This document shows, in pieces, positions 1-7,051 of a DNA stretch of 7,889 nt; the first letter of the stretch is position 1; each line of letters opens with the position of its first letter. Below the pieces are notes generated by a model, which saw only the letters and a list, made by a program, of their open reading frames with translations, was not told the origin of the DNA and did not search any database. The DNA comes from Gammaproteobacteria bacterium (GTDB lineage Bacteria; Pseudomonadota; Gammaproteobacteria; SZUA-229), in assembly GCA_029879605.1 (NCBI GenBank), contig JAOUQA010000078.1, forward strand, positions 1 through 7,889, written 5' to 3'. Made by a program: the position numbers and the translations under genes.

Positions 1-781
1 GAGCTTCCTGGACCGGTTTTTCCAGTAAATCATTGGCCCCGGCGGCAAATAAGTTATTCAGGATTTTGGTGTTGTTGGTTCTGCTTTCATTTGAGGTGGT
101 GACCAGTATCGGTAGTTGCTCGGGAGTCAGGCCCATGCCATGTCGTACCTCACGCATCAGGTCCATGCCCGACATATGGCCTTCGAGGTGAATATCGGTC
201 AGTAAAAGATCAAATGGTTGAATATTATTATTGAGAAAGGATTTGCGCAGGTGAGCAAGTGCTTCTTCAGCATTATTGGCAAACAGGTAGCTGTGGCCAT
301 GTTTCTTAAGCAGGCTTTTAACGACCTGTGCGACGGTAGGGCTATCTTCTACATATAAGATATTGCCGGTTCGTGTAGTTTTCGGAGTTTCTACAACCAG
401 GAATGATTTAATATATTCAACCAGCTTTTCCTGGCCAAGACTTTTATCAAAGTACCCATTTATATACTGGCAGGTAATGTGTTCTTCCATTGAATCCATG
501 TTCTGGCCTGAAATAACAATCACGGGCGTATGTCGTATGTTCAGTTCATCGCGTATTTTCTGAATAAAGATTTCGCATTCAATATCAGGTAGATTGCGTG
601 ACATAGTAATCAAGTCATATTTACCCTGTTTCAGTGCATTGAGTGCGGATTCACTTGATGTCTGAATATCGACAACAATATTTTCAATATCTTTAGTGAG
701 TTGTTTGCTGATAATGGCAAGTGCTGTACTTGAATGATCAATAAGCAGTATTTTTGTCTGTTTGTTCTTGGATTTTGGCAT
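1..781 (-). CDS. Tandem receiver (REC-REC) response-regulator protein, C-terminus cut off by window edge
   Basis: A frame open from an ATG at 781 to the left edge gives 260 residues without a stop. Two CheY-like receiver domains are visible. The second (about 139-260) looks competent for phosphorylation: acidic pair E145/D146, phosphoacceptor D196 in a DLLLTD context, T229 and K255 in an EKP motif. The first (about 9-128) keeps D15, S91 and K113, but the second acid is His16 and the phosphoacceptor position is Ser61, so it is probably a pseudo-receiver. The output domain lies outside the window; REC-REC proteins may end in GGDEF, kinase or other modules, or have none, so no specific pathway is assigned. 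The start is chosen because the first receiver begins about ten residues in. There is no clear Shine-Dalgarno sequence. It lies downstream of ftsX on the same strand, separated by 128 bases and with its own promoter. Confidence 0.85.
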   Translation of the reverse strand, partial: MPKSKNKQTKILLIDHSSTALAIISKQLTKDIENIVVDIQTSSESALNALKQGKYDLITMSRNLPDIECEIFIQKIRDELNIRHTPVIVISGQNMDSMEEHITCQYINGYFDKSLGQEKLVEYIKSFLVVETPKTTRTGNILYVEDSPTVAQVVKSLLKKHGHSYLFANNAEEALAHLRKSFLNNNIQPFDLLLTDIHLEGHMSGMDLMREVRHGMGLTPEQLPILVTTSNESRTNNTKILNNLFAAGANDLLEKPVQEA

Positions 782-791
782 GTGGCTATGT

Positions 792-820
792 GTAATATTC
801 TTAAACAGGATGCGAGTCAA
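792..820 (-). promoter_or_regulatory. Candidate sigma70 promoter for the REC-REC gene
   Basis: On the minus strand, TTGACT (820-815) is followed after exactly 17 bases by TATTAC (797-792), a 5/6 and 4/6 match to the -35 and -10 consensus. Transcription would be expected to start near 785, only about four bases before the ATG at 781. The 128-base gap between ftsX and this gene (782-909) otherwise holds only AT-rich sequence, with no convincing terminator. The match is by eye and unproven. Confidence 0.5.
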
Positions 821-909
821 AACGACTTGTAAATCTCAGTATCAGCAATTGGTGGTTATAGTATTTATAAGTATAGCTTTATCAGGTAAATAAGTTGTGA
901 TAGCTGATA

Positions 910-1869
910 TTAGCTAGGCTCTATTTCATGCAGGTGCCGACTAACTGCTAACCAGGAGCCTGATAATCCAAGTGTACAGCTAAAGGTGATGAGTGTCATG
1001 GCTTCATTAAAGTAGAGTCCCTGTAGCTGGAAATCGCTATTATATAAAACTGCAAGTCTCTCTACTGAACCTTCCATTAATCCAATAGAAATGCTGGTGA
1101 GTATCCATGCCATAATGCCGCCAATCAGGCCATACCATAGTCCTGAGTAAAGAAATGGTCGTCGAATAAATGCATTGGTAGCACCAATGAGCTTGGTTAC
1201 TTCAATTTCTTCACGCCGATTTTGTATGTCGAGACGAATGGTATTGCCAATAACCAGAAGAACAGCAAGGGCCAGTAAAACAGAGATAACCCAGACGCCT
1301 TGATGGGCAATTTGCAGCATTGTATATAGACGTTTTACCCATTGCAGATCGAGTTGAGCAATATCGACCTGCTTGAGTTTGCGCAATTGTTTGAGTAAGT
1401 GCTGAACCTTGTCAGGTCGGTTGTTGTCGATTCTGGGTTGTACAGTCAGAACATGGGGTAACGGGTTTTTGCCCAGTGCTTCAAGTGCTTCACCAAATCC
1501 GGATATGCGTTGAAACTCACCAAGTGCCTGATCCTGGTGAATAAACTTAACAGCTTCTATGTCATCATAAAGTTTTAGTTTATCCATCAGGACCTGCGCC
1601 TGTTTTTCGCTGATGTCAGATTTTAAAAACAGTGAAATCTGGGCAGTATTATCCCAGCCAGCACTGACATGACTGATATTATTGATCAAAACATATAAGC
1701 CAGATGGCAGGGCAAGAGCGATAGCGATTACGGTCATTGTCATCAGGGTGGATATACGGTTTCGTACCAGGTAACCAAGGCTGGCAATAAGCGTACGTGC
1801 ATGATGAATGAAGTAGGCTTTTACCGGTGAATTACAGGCAAATTGATTGGATGATTCAGCTTTGGCCAT
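910..1869 (-). CDS. ftsX: Cell division protein FtsX (membrane subunit of FtsEX)
   Basis: FtsX is the inner-membrane partner of the FtsE ATPase. FtsEX acts at the septal ring, where in other bacteria it activates peptidoglycan hydrolases through periplasmic partners such as EnvC. The 319-residue protein has the expected layout: a short cytoplasmic N-terminus, a first membrane segment at about 43-63, a periplasmic domain to about 190, and three further membrane segments near 191-210, 240-265 and 289-309. The conserved cytoplasmic stretch after the second segment (RREEIEVTKLIGA, about 218-230) is typical of the family. The ATG at 1869 is preferred over the in-frame ATG at 1890 because a GAGG ribosome site sits six bases upstream of it. 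It overlaps the end of ftsE by 14 bases, which implies translational coupling. It ends in TAA at 910. Confidence 0.95.
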   Translation of the reverse strand: MAKAESSNQFACNSPVKAYFIHHARTLIASLGYLVRNRISTLMTMTVIAIALALPSGLYVLINNISHVSAGWDNTAQISLFLKSDISEKQAQVLMDKLKLYDDIEAVKFIHQDQALGEFQRISGFGEALEALGKNPLPHVLTVQPRIDNNRPDKVQHLLKQLRKLKQVDIAQLDLQWVKRLYTMLQIAHQGVWVISVLLALAVLLVIGNTIRLDIQNRREEIEVTKLIGATNAFIRRPFLYSGLWYGLIGGIMAWILTSISIGLMEGSVERLAVLYNSDFQLQGLYFNEAMTLITFSCTLGLSGSWLAVSRHLHEIEPS

Positions 1870-2542
1870 GTCGTACCTCGGCCAGGTCATCGTGTGTCAG
1901 CATGCCATCTTTCAGGCTAATAACTGGCTGGCCCATTTGTTTAATGAGATCCAGATCATGGCTGGCGACAAGCACGGTGACACCAACCTGGTTAAAGCGG
2001 GCGAAAAGCTCCATTATTTCACGGGATAAGTCCGGATCAAGGTTGCCGGTCGGTTCGTCTGCCAGTAGTAGTCCCGGTTTGTGGACAATGGCTCGGGCAA
2101 TGCCCACGCGTTGCTGTTCGCCTCCGGACAGGGTTATGGGTTCAGCTCGTTCTTTATTTAGCAGGCCAACCTGGTCAAGCGCAGCTCTGACTCGCTTACC
2201 TACTTCACGATGGCGGTAGCCGGCAATAATGAGTGGCAGGGCAACATTATCGAATACGGTACGGTCATAGAGCAGGTGGTGATTCTGGAAAATAATGCCA
2301 ATATTGCGTCGAATGTAAGGGATTTTACTATTTTTAATCTGGCTTAGATTGATACCATCAAGAATAATATTGCCGCGACTGGGGCGCTCAATCAGGGCAA
2401 TCAGTTTCAGTAAGGTGCTTTTGCCCGCGCCAGAGTGACCGGTGAGAAAAGCCATTTTGCCACGTGGTAAGTTGAAGCTGAGGTTGATCAGTGCTTCGTG
2501 TCCGCCAGGATAGCGCTTGTTAACATTATCAAAATGAATCAT
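1856..2542 (-). CDS. ftsE: Cell division ATP-binding protein FtsE
   Basis: FtsE is the cytoplasmic ABC-type ATPase that pairs with FtsX at the division ring. All nucleotide-binding elements are present in the 228-residue protein: Walker A GHSGAGKST (35-43), Q-loop Gln86, signature LSGGEQQR (138-145), Walker B LLLADEP (158-164, catalytic Glu163) and the switch His195. Its length is close to the usual size of about 220 residues. MacB/LolD-type transporter ATPases are related, but the position directly between ftsY and ftsX settles the assignment. The start at 2542 is fixed by a stop codon just upstream in frame. The only purine-rich ribosome-site candidate (GAGG, 2560-2557) is about 14 bases away, which is longer than usual. 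It lies 58 bases downstream of ftsY. Confidence 0.96.
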   Translation of the reverse strand: MIHFDNVNKRYPGGHEALINLSFNLPRGKMAFLTGHSGAGKSTLLKLIALIERPSRGNIILDGINLSQIKNSKIPYIRRNIGIIFQNHHLLYDRTVFDNVALPLIIAGYRHREVGKRVRAALDQVGLLNKERAEPITLSGGEQQRVGIARAIVHKPGLLLADEPTGNLDPDLSREIMELFARFNQVGVTVLVASHDLDLIKQMGQPVISLKDGMLTHDDLAEVRHGQS

Positions 2543-2600
2543 TGCAGCTTATTTTGCCTCATAGGGTGAATAAGGCAAGTCACAGTTTCGCATCCATGAA

Positions 2601-3605
2601 TTATTCTTTATCAAGCAGTGCATTGACAAAATCACTGGCCTGGAAGTCAAGCAGGTCTTCAACCCCTTCCCCAATGCCAATAAAGCGAATAGGCAGTGCC
2701 AGTTTTTTAGCAATAGCAAAGACAATGCCGCCTTTGGCGGTACCATCGAGCTTGGTAAGTGCCAGGCCGGTGAGACCCAGTGCATCGTGAAACTGTTGCG
2801 CCTGAATAAGACCATTCTGACCAAAGCCAGCATCCATGACCAGTAGTGTTTCATGGGGGGCATTGTCATCCAGCTTGGTCATGACCCGTTTGATTTTTTT
2901 AAGCTCATCCATCAGGTTAGCCTGGGTGTGCAGACGACCGGCTGTATCGGCAATGACGATATCAATATTTTTAGCTTTCGCTGATTCAATGGCATCAAAA
3001 ATAACCGAGGCTGAATCAGCGCCAGTACCCTGGGCGATGACAGGTATATTGTTACGTTCACCCCAGGTTTGTAACTGTTCTACTGCTGCGGCACGGAATG
3101 TATCACCGGCAGCCAGAATAATGGATTTACCCTGGTTCTGGAATTTTCGTGCCAGCTTGCCAATGGTCGTGGTTTTGCCTGCGCCATTGATGCCAACCAC
3201 CAGGATAACAAAGGGCGAATGAGTATCAGTCGCCAGTGTCTGTTCACAGGGCTGGAGTATTTTGACCATGTCGTCACAGAGTGCTTCAAATAATGCATCT
3301 GGATTATTGAGTTCTTTTCTTGAAACGCGACTTGTGAGATCGCTAATAATGCCGGTGGTTGCCTCTATACCTACATCAGCCATAAGCAATCTGTTTTCGA
3401 GTTCTTCAAGTAATTCATCGTCAATGGATTTTTTGCCCAGTACGAGATCTGCCATACCCTCTGTCAGGTTCTGACGGGTTTTACTTAATCGACTAGATAA
3501 GCTTTTAAACAGGCCGCGCTGACCGATAGCATCTGTTGATGAGTCGTCATTGCCAGTATCTACTGGTTGTGCTGGAGGCTGTTTTTTTGATAAAAATCCA
3601 AACAT
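2601..3605 (-). CDS. ftsY: Signal recognition particle receptor FtsY
   Basis: FtsY is the membrane-associated SRP receptor; its GTPase pairs with that of Ffh to deliver nascent membrane proteins to the translocon. The 334-residue protein shows a short N-terminal region (about 1-30) instead of the long acidic A domain of E. coli. A basic amphipathic stretch (about 31-48) and the N domain follow. The G domain contains P-loop GINGAGKTT (138-146), DTFRAAA (168-174), DTAGR (220-224), TKLDG (284-288) and GIGE (310-313). One family-conserved motif is altered: the usual DATTGQN-like segment reads DAGFGQN at 258-264. The ATG at 3605 gives an MFGF start. No strong ribosome site is visible before it. 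It is the first gene of the leftward ftsY-ftsE-ftsX cluster. Confidence 0.96.
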   Translation of the reverse strand: MFGFLSKKQPPAQPVDTGNDDSSTDAIGQRGLFKSLSSRLSKTRQNLTEGMADLVLGKKSIDDELLEELENRLLMADVGIEATTGIISDLTSRVSRKELNNPDALFEALCDDMVKILQPCEQTLATDTHSPFVILVVGINGAGKTTTIGKLARKFQNQGKSIILAAGDTFRAAAVEQLQTWGERNNIPVIAQGTGADSASVIFDAIESAKAKNIDIVIADTAGRLHTQANLMDELKKIKRVMTKLDDNAPHETLLVMDAGFGQNGLIQAQQFHDALGLTGLALTKLDGTAKGGIVFAIAKKLALPIRFIGIGEGVEDLLDFQASDFVNALLDKE

Positions 3606-3644
3606 GGTATGTTGCTAATTAATGTCTATTTATCAGGGCTGACT

Positions 3645-3653
3645 ATGTTAGCA
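3645..3653 (-). promoter_or_regulatory. Weak candidate extended -10 promoter element for ftsY
   Basis: Reading the minus strand, TGCTAACAT has the TGn extension followed by a 4/6 match to TATAAT. It would place the transcript start about 33 bases before the ftsY ATG. A TTGACT hexamer lies upstream (3666-3661), but at only about 10 bases from the -10 it is too close to act as a standard -35 with this element. This is a pattern match only. Confidence 0.25.
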
Positions 3654-3692
3654 TTTTCACAGTCAAAATTCTTCAGGCTATCCGGTCGAATG

Positions 3693-3720
3693 GGAACCTG
3701 TTAGAGTCTTTCCAGTCCTA
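3693..3720 (+). promoter_or_regulatory. Candidate sigmaE (RpoE)-type promoter for the M16 operon
   Basis: GGAACCT (3693-3699) followed after 16 bases by TCCTA (3716-3720) resembles the E. coli sigmaE pattern GGAACTT-N16-TCnnA. Six of seven -35 positions match, and the -10 keeps TC and A. Transcription would begin near 3726, giving a leader of about 32 bases. The downstream gene encodes an exported protease, which fits an envelope-stress regulon, but the assignment rests on pattern and context only. GATAAC (3727-3732) could be an alternative sigma70 -10, though no good -35 accompanies it. Confidence 0.35.
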
Positions 3721-3758
3721 GATCTGGATAACTCGTTAACGTAATTTATGGGGGTAAT

Positions 3759-5153
3759 ATGCGGTATAGCGCATTTATAGTCAGTTTGATGCTGTTGTCA
3801 CCCGCGGCTCATGCTCAGTTGCAGCAGGAACCTGGCAACAATGAAGCTGTTATACAAACGCATCAGCTGGATAATGGTTTAAAAATCCTGGTACTGGAAA
3901 ATCATCGGGCGCCTGTGGTTGTGTCCCAGGTCTGGTATAAAGTCGGTAGTAGTTATGAATACGATGGTATTACCGGGGTATCTCATGCGCTTGAGCATAT
4001 GATGTTTAAAGGTACAGAGGATTATTCCGCAGGCCAGTTTTCAGAAATTATTGCAGCCAATGGTGGCAGTGAGAATGCCTTTACCGGCAAGGACTATACG
4101 GCTTATTTTCAGCGTATAGCCAGTGATCGTCTTGAGTTATGTCTGAAACTTGAGGCGGATAGAATGCGAAATTTGGTTTTAAATGAAGATGAATTTAAAA
4201 AAGAAATTGAAGTGATTAAAGAAGAGCGCCGCATGCGTACAGACGATAATCCAACCTCTTTAACTTATGAGCGCTTTAATGCAGTTGCCTATCTCAACTC
4301 TTCTTACCATCAACCTATTATTGGCTGGATGGAGGATCTTAATACCATGACATTAGATGACTTGTCGCAATGGTATAAAACCTGGTATGCGCCAAATAAT
4401 GCAACCCTGGTCGTTGCTGGAGATGTCAAAGCCAGTACAGTATTTGAGCTGGCAGAAAAATATTTTGGTGATTTTGAGTCATCGAAGATACCTGTTGTTA
4501 AATCTCGTATTGAAGTAGAACAGCAGGGGGAACGTCGTATAAAAATCAAGGCGCCTGCGAAAGTGCCGTATTTAATGATGGGGTACAAAGTACCGGTATT
4601 AAAAACAGTGAATGAGCCGTGGGAGGTTTATGCACTGGAAGTACTGGCAGGTATTCTTGATGGTGGTAATAGTAGTCGAATTACTCGCAATCTTGTCAGA
4701 GGCAAAGAGATCGCTAGTCAGGCTGGTGCCGGTTATGATTTGTATAATCGACAGGATTCGCTGTTTTTACTTGATGGTACGCCAGCTGCAAAAAGTTCTA
4801 TGCAGCAGCTCGAGTCTGCGCTGATAAAAGAAATTAAAAAATTGCAGAAAAATAAACCGGATAGTGATGAACTGGAACGCGTTAAAGCCCAGGTTATGTC
4901 TGCGTCAGTTTATGAACAGGATTCGATGTTTTACCAGGCGATGCAGTTAGGCATACTGGAAACAGTTAATCTTGGCTGGCAGAAAAAAAGTGATTATCTG
5001 AAAAATATCCAGGCTGTGACAGCTGAGCAAGTACAGGCGGTTGCAAAAAAATACCTGGTTGAAGAAAAATTAACTGTAGCCGTGCTGGAGCCATTACCGC
5101 TTGAAACTAAAAAATCAAACAGCAAGGCAAAGGGTGTGCGTCATGTTCATTAA
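3759..5153 (+). CDS. Exported M16B family zinc peptidase, catalytic subunit
   Basis: The 464-residue protein starts with a signal peptide (hydrophobic core about 5-16, likely cleavage after AHA at 17-19), so it acts in the periplasm or envelope. The M16 inverted zinc motif HALEH is at 76-80 (H76, E79, H80). The third metal ligand expected about 76 residues later falls at the EE pair E155/E156. The C-terminal M16 domain (about 200-440) is present, but its Arg/Tyr substrate-positioning pair is not conserved: the aligned positions appear to be K316 and S320. It therefore looks like the zinc-bearing half of a heterodimer whose other half is the next gene. Sphingomonas Sph2681/Sph2682 is a known example of such a pair. 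The start has a strong GGGGGT ribosome site four to five bases upstream. It is the first gene of a five-gene operon, and its substrate is unknown. Confidence 0.93.
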   Translation: MRYSAFIVSLMLLSPAAHAQLQQEPGNNEAVIQTHQLDNGLKILVLENHRAPVVVSQVWYKVGSSYEYDGITGVSHALEHMMFKGTEDYSAGQFSEIIAANGGSENAFTGKDYTAYFQRIASDRLELCLKLEADRMRNLVLNEDEFKKEIEVIKEERRMRTDDNPTSLTYERFNAVAYLNSSYHQPIIGWMEDLNTMTLDDLSQWYKTWYAPNNATLVVAGDVKASTVFELAEKYFGDFESSKIPVVKSRIEVEQQGERRIKIKAPAKVPYLMMGYKVPVLKTVNEPWEVYALEVLAGILDGGNSSRITRNLVRGKEIASQAGAGYDLYNRQDSLFLLDGTPAAKSSMQQLESALIKEIKKLQKNKPDSDELERVKAQVMSASVYEQDSMFYQAMQLGILETVNLGWQKKSDYLKNIQAVTAEQVQAVAKKYLVEEKLTVAVLEPLPLETKKSNSKAKGVRHVH

Positions 5154-6465
5154 TCAATGTAAAACTGTTTTGATTTTGTGTTGCCTGTTTGCGTCAGCTG
5201 TTGCTTCTGCAGCGCCTGATATCCAGCACTGGGTAACAGACAGGGGTGTGCGAGTTTATTTTGTGCCGGCCCATGATTTACCTATGGTTGACATGAGGAT
5301 GGTGTTTGATGCAGGTAGTGCTAGAGATAATAAAAAGCCGGGCGTGGCGCTGTTAACGAATGGTTTGTTGTCTGAAGGTGCTGCGGGGCTGAGCGCACAA
5401 AAACTGGCAGAACAGTTTGAATCTGTGGGCGCACATTTTGGTAATGGTGCCTTAAAAGATATGGCCTGGCTGAATTTGCGCTCATTGAGTGATGAGAAAT
5501 ATTTTCAACCGGCATTACAGGTTCTGGAAAAAATACTTACCCGGGCTGATTTTCCTGAAGCTGCATTCAGACGAGAAATTGAAAGATTAAAGATTTCAGT
5601 AAAAGCAAATAAACAGTCACCTGGAGCCATTGCTGAAGAGGCTTTTTATAAAGCATTATATGGCAGTCATCCCTATGCTTCTCCAACAGAGGGTACAGAG
5701 GAAAGCCTGAAAAAAATTAAGCTGGTTGATTTGAAAACGTTTTATAAAAAATTCTATACCACAAAGAATGCTGTTGTATCTATCGTGGGTGATCTCAGTC
5801 GTCAGCAGGCTGAACAAATGGTTAATCAATTAACAAAAAATTTACCTGAAGGACAGCGGGCGAAAAAAATACCCGAGGTTGTTGCCCTGACTGAAGCAAA
5901 AACTATACGGATTGATTTTCCTTCAGCGCAAAGTCATATACTGGTTGGGCAGCTCGGAACTTCTCGAGGTGATGATGATTACTTTACGCTGTACGTAGCT
6001 AATCATCCATTTGGTGGTAGTGGGTTTGCCTCTCGACTGGTTGATGAGGTGCGAGAGAAACGTGGTCTTGCATACAGTGTATATAGTTACTTTTTGCCAA
6101 TGAGACTCCCAGGGCCTTTTCAGATGGGTTTGCAAACTCGTAATGACCAGGTTGATCAGGCGCTAGGTATATTAAATAGGGAATTAAAACGTTATATCAA
6201 GGAAGGGCCAAGTCGACAGGAATTGAAAGACAGTTTAACTAATATTACCGGTGGCTTTCCCCTGCGAGTTGATAGTAATCGTAAGCTGGTTGAATACCTT
6301 GCTATGATTGGGTTTTATGATCTGCCGTTAAATTATCTTGCGGATTTTACAAAAAACATCATGGCAGTGGATGATAAAAAAATTCGTGATGCCCTGGTAA
6401 GACGTATTCAACCTGACCGGATGGTGACGGTTATAGTGGGTGGCCAGGCAGACATTAAGGGCTGA
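5143..6465 (+). CDS. Exported M16B family protein, non-catalytic subunit without zinc motif
   Basis: From the ATG at 5143 the product is 440 residues and begins with a signal peptide (hydrophobic core about 9-20, probable cleavage near ASA at 21-23). An in-frame TTG at 5101 would bury the signal peptide and is rejected. AAGGG lies about ten bases before the ATG, and the frame overlaps the end of the upstream gene by 11 bases. The fold is M16: N-terminal domain about 25-230, C-terminal domain about 245-435. At the position of HxxEH the sequence is ALLTN (69-73), so zinc binding is lost. The C-terminal Arg/Tyr pair is intact in KRGLAYS (306-312; R307, Y311). It most likely pairs with the upstream zinc peptidase to form one active protease, by analogy with mitochondrial processing peptidase-like M16B heterodimers. 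Confidence 0.92.
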   Translation: MFINQCKTVLILCCLFASAVASAAPDIQHWVTDRGVRVYFVPAHDLPMVDMRMVFDAGSARDNKKPGVALLTNGLLSEGAAGLSAQKLAEQFESVGAHFGNGALKDMAWLNLRSLSDEKYFQPALQVLEKILTRADFPEAAFRREIERLKISVKANKQSPGAIAEEAFYKALYGSHPYASPTEGTEESLKKIKLVDLKTFYKKFYTTKNAVVSIVGDLSRQQAEQMVNQLTKNLPEGQRAKKIPEVVALTEAKTIRIDFPSAQSHILVGQLGTSRGDDDYFTLYVANHPFGGSGFASRLVDEVREKRGLAYSVYSYFLPMRLPGPFQMGLQTRNDQVDQALGILNRELKRYIKEGPSRQELKDSLTNITGGFPLRVDSNRKLVEYLAMIGFYDLPLNYLADFTKNIMAVDDKKIRDALVRRIQPDRMVTVIVGGQADIKG

Positions 6466-6476
6466 CCGGTTGATTT

Positions 6477-7049
6477 ATGCTAGATAAACGATCTGGTAAG
6501 CTGCGTATTATTGGTGGTCGTTGGCGTAGTCGTGTATTGCCAGTGGTTGATCAGCAGGGTTTGAGACCAACCCCGGACAGGGTAAGAGAAACTCTGTTTA
6601 ACTGGTTGCAGGCAGAGGTTCCCGGTGCCCGTTGTCTAGATTTATTTGCTGGTAGTGGTGCATTAGGATTTGAAGCAGCATCACGGGGAGCGGCCGAGGT
6701 GCAACTTGTTGAAAAACAGGCGGCAGCCTGTGACGTGCTGCAAAGTAATATTAAGCTACTAGGTGCTGAAAATATTCAGCTGGATCAGCAGGATGTAGTC
6801 CACTGGCTAGCGATGACCGGCAGGCAATATGACCTGGTATTTGTTGATCCACCTTATGATGCGGGGCTACTGGCAGAAACATGTGCCTTGCTGGAAAAGA
6901 ATCAGCACCTGGCCGATGAGGCTTTTATTTACCTGGAATGTGCCAGTAATCAAAATTTACCTGATTTACCTCAAAACTGGCAGATAATTCGTGGAAAAAA
7001 AGCAGGTAAGGTAGGGTATTATCTCGCACTGAGACAGAAACAGGGCTAA
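6477..7049 (+). CDS. rsmD: 16S rRNA (guanine(966)-N2)-methyltransferase RsmD
   Basis: RsmD uses S-adenosylmethionine to methylate G966 (E. coli numbering) of 16S rRNA during small-subunit assembly in the cytoplasm. The 190-residue protein has the family N-terminus with GGRWR (13-17), the RPTPDRVRETLFN segment (30-42), SAM-binding motif I LDLFAGSGALG (54-64), the acidic E79 of motif II, and catalytic DPPY (124-127). It starts 11 bases after the stop of the M16 gene with only a weak ribosome site, so coupling to the upstream frame is likely. In E. coli rsmD sits next to ftsY, divergently; here the two M16 genes lie between them. Length and motifs are normal. Confidence 0.95.
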   Translation: MLDKRSGKLRIIGGRWRSRVLPVVDQQGLRPTPDRVRETLFNWLQAEVPGARCLDLFAGSGALGFEAASRGAAEVQLVEKQAAACDVLQSNIKLLGAENIQLDQQDVVHWLAMTGRQYDLVFVDPPYDAGLLAETCALLEKNQHLADEAFIYLECASNQNLPDLPQNWQIIRGKKAGKVGYYLALRQKQG

Positions 7050-7051
7050 CT

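Larger units (their letters stand above)
3606..3758. other. Divergent intergenic region between ftsY and the M16 peptidase operon
   Basis: This 153-base stretch separates two diverging transcription units and must carry promoters for both. No ORF or hairpin of note is seen. The promoter candidates are listed separately. The plus-strand ribosome site GGGGGT (3750-3755) lies just before the ATG at 3759. Confidence 0.8.

Noticed and set aside
363..563. Plus-strand 66-codon frame inside the REC-REC gene
   Set aside because: The opposite strand encodes a clear receiver domain through this whole interval.
845..885. AT-rich tract with repeated AGTAT and TATAG words downstream of ftsX, considered as a terminator or binding site
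   Set aside because: The inverted repeat is imperfect when written out, there is no G+C stem, and the repeated words are short enough to be chance in AT-rich DNA.
1827..3474. Several plus-strand open frames of 60-130 codons opposite ftsE and ftsY
   Set aside because: They lie antisense to complete conserved genes, show no recognisable domains and lack ribosome sites. They are best explained as shadows of the real frames.
3724..3740. GATAAC and GTTAAC words considered as a sigma70 -10 or operator for the M16 operon
   Set aside because: The only upstream -35-like hexamer (TTAGAG, 3701-3706) is weak and spaced 20 bases away, and the six-base palindrome alone is not informative.
5101..5142. In-frame TTG that would extend the second M16 protein by 14 residues
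   Set aside because: It would place a polar basic stretch before the signal peptide and has no ribosome site. The ATG at 5143 gives a normal signal peptide and a usable AAGGG upstream.
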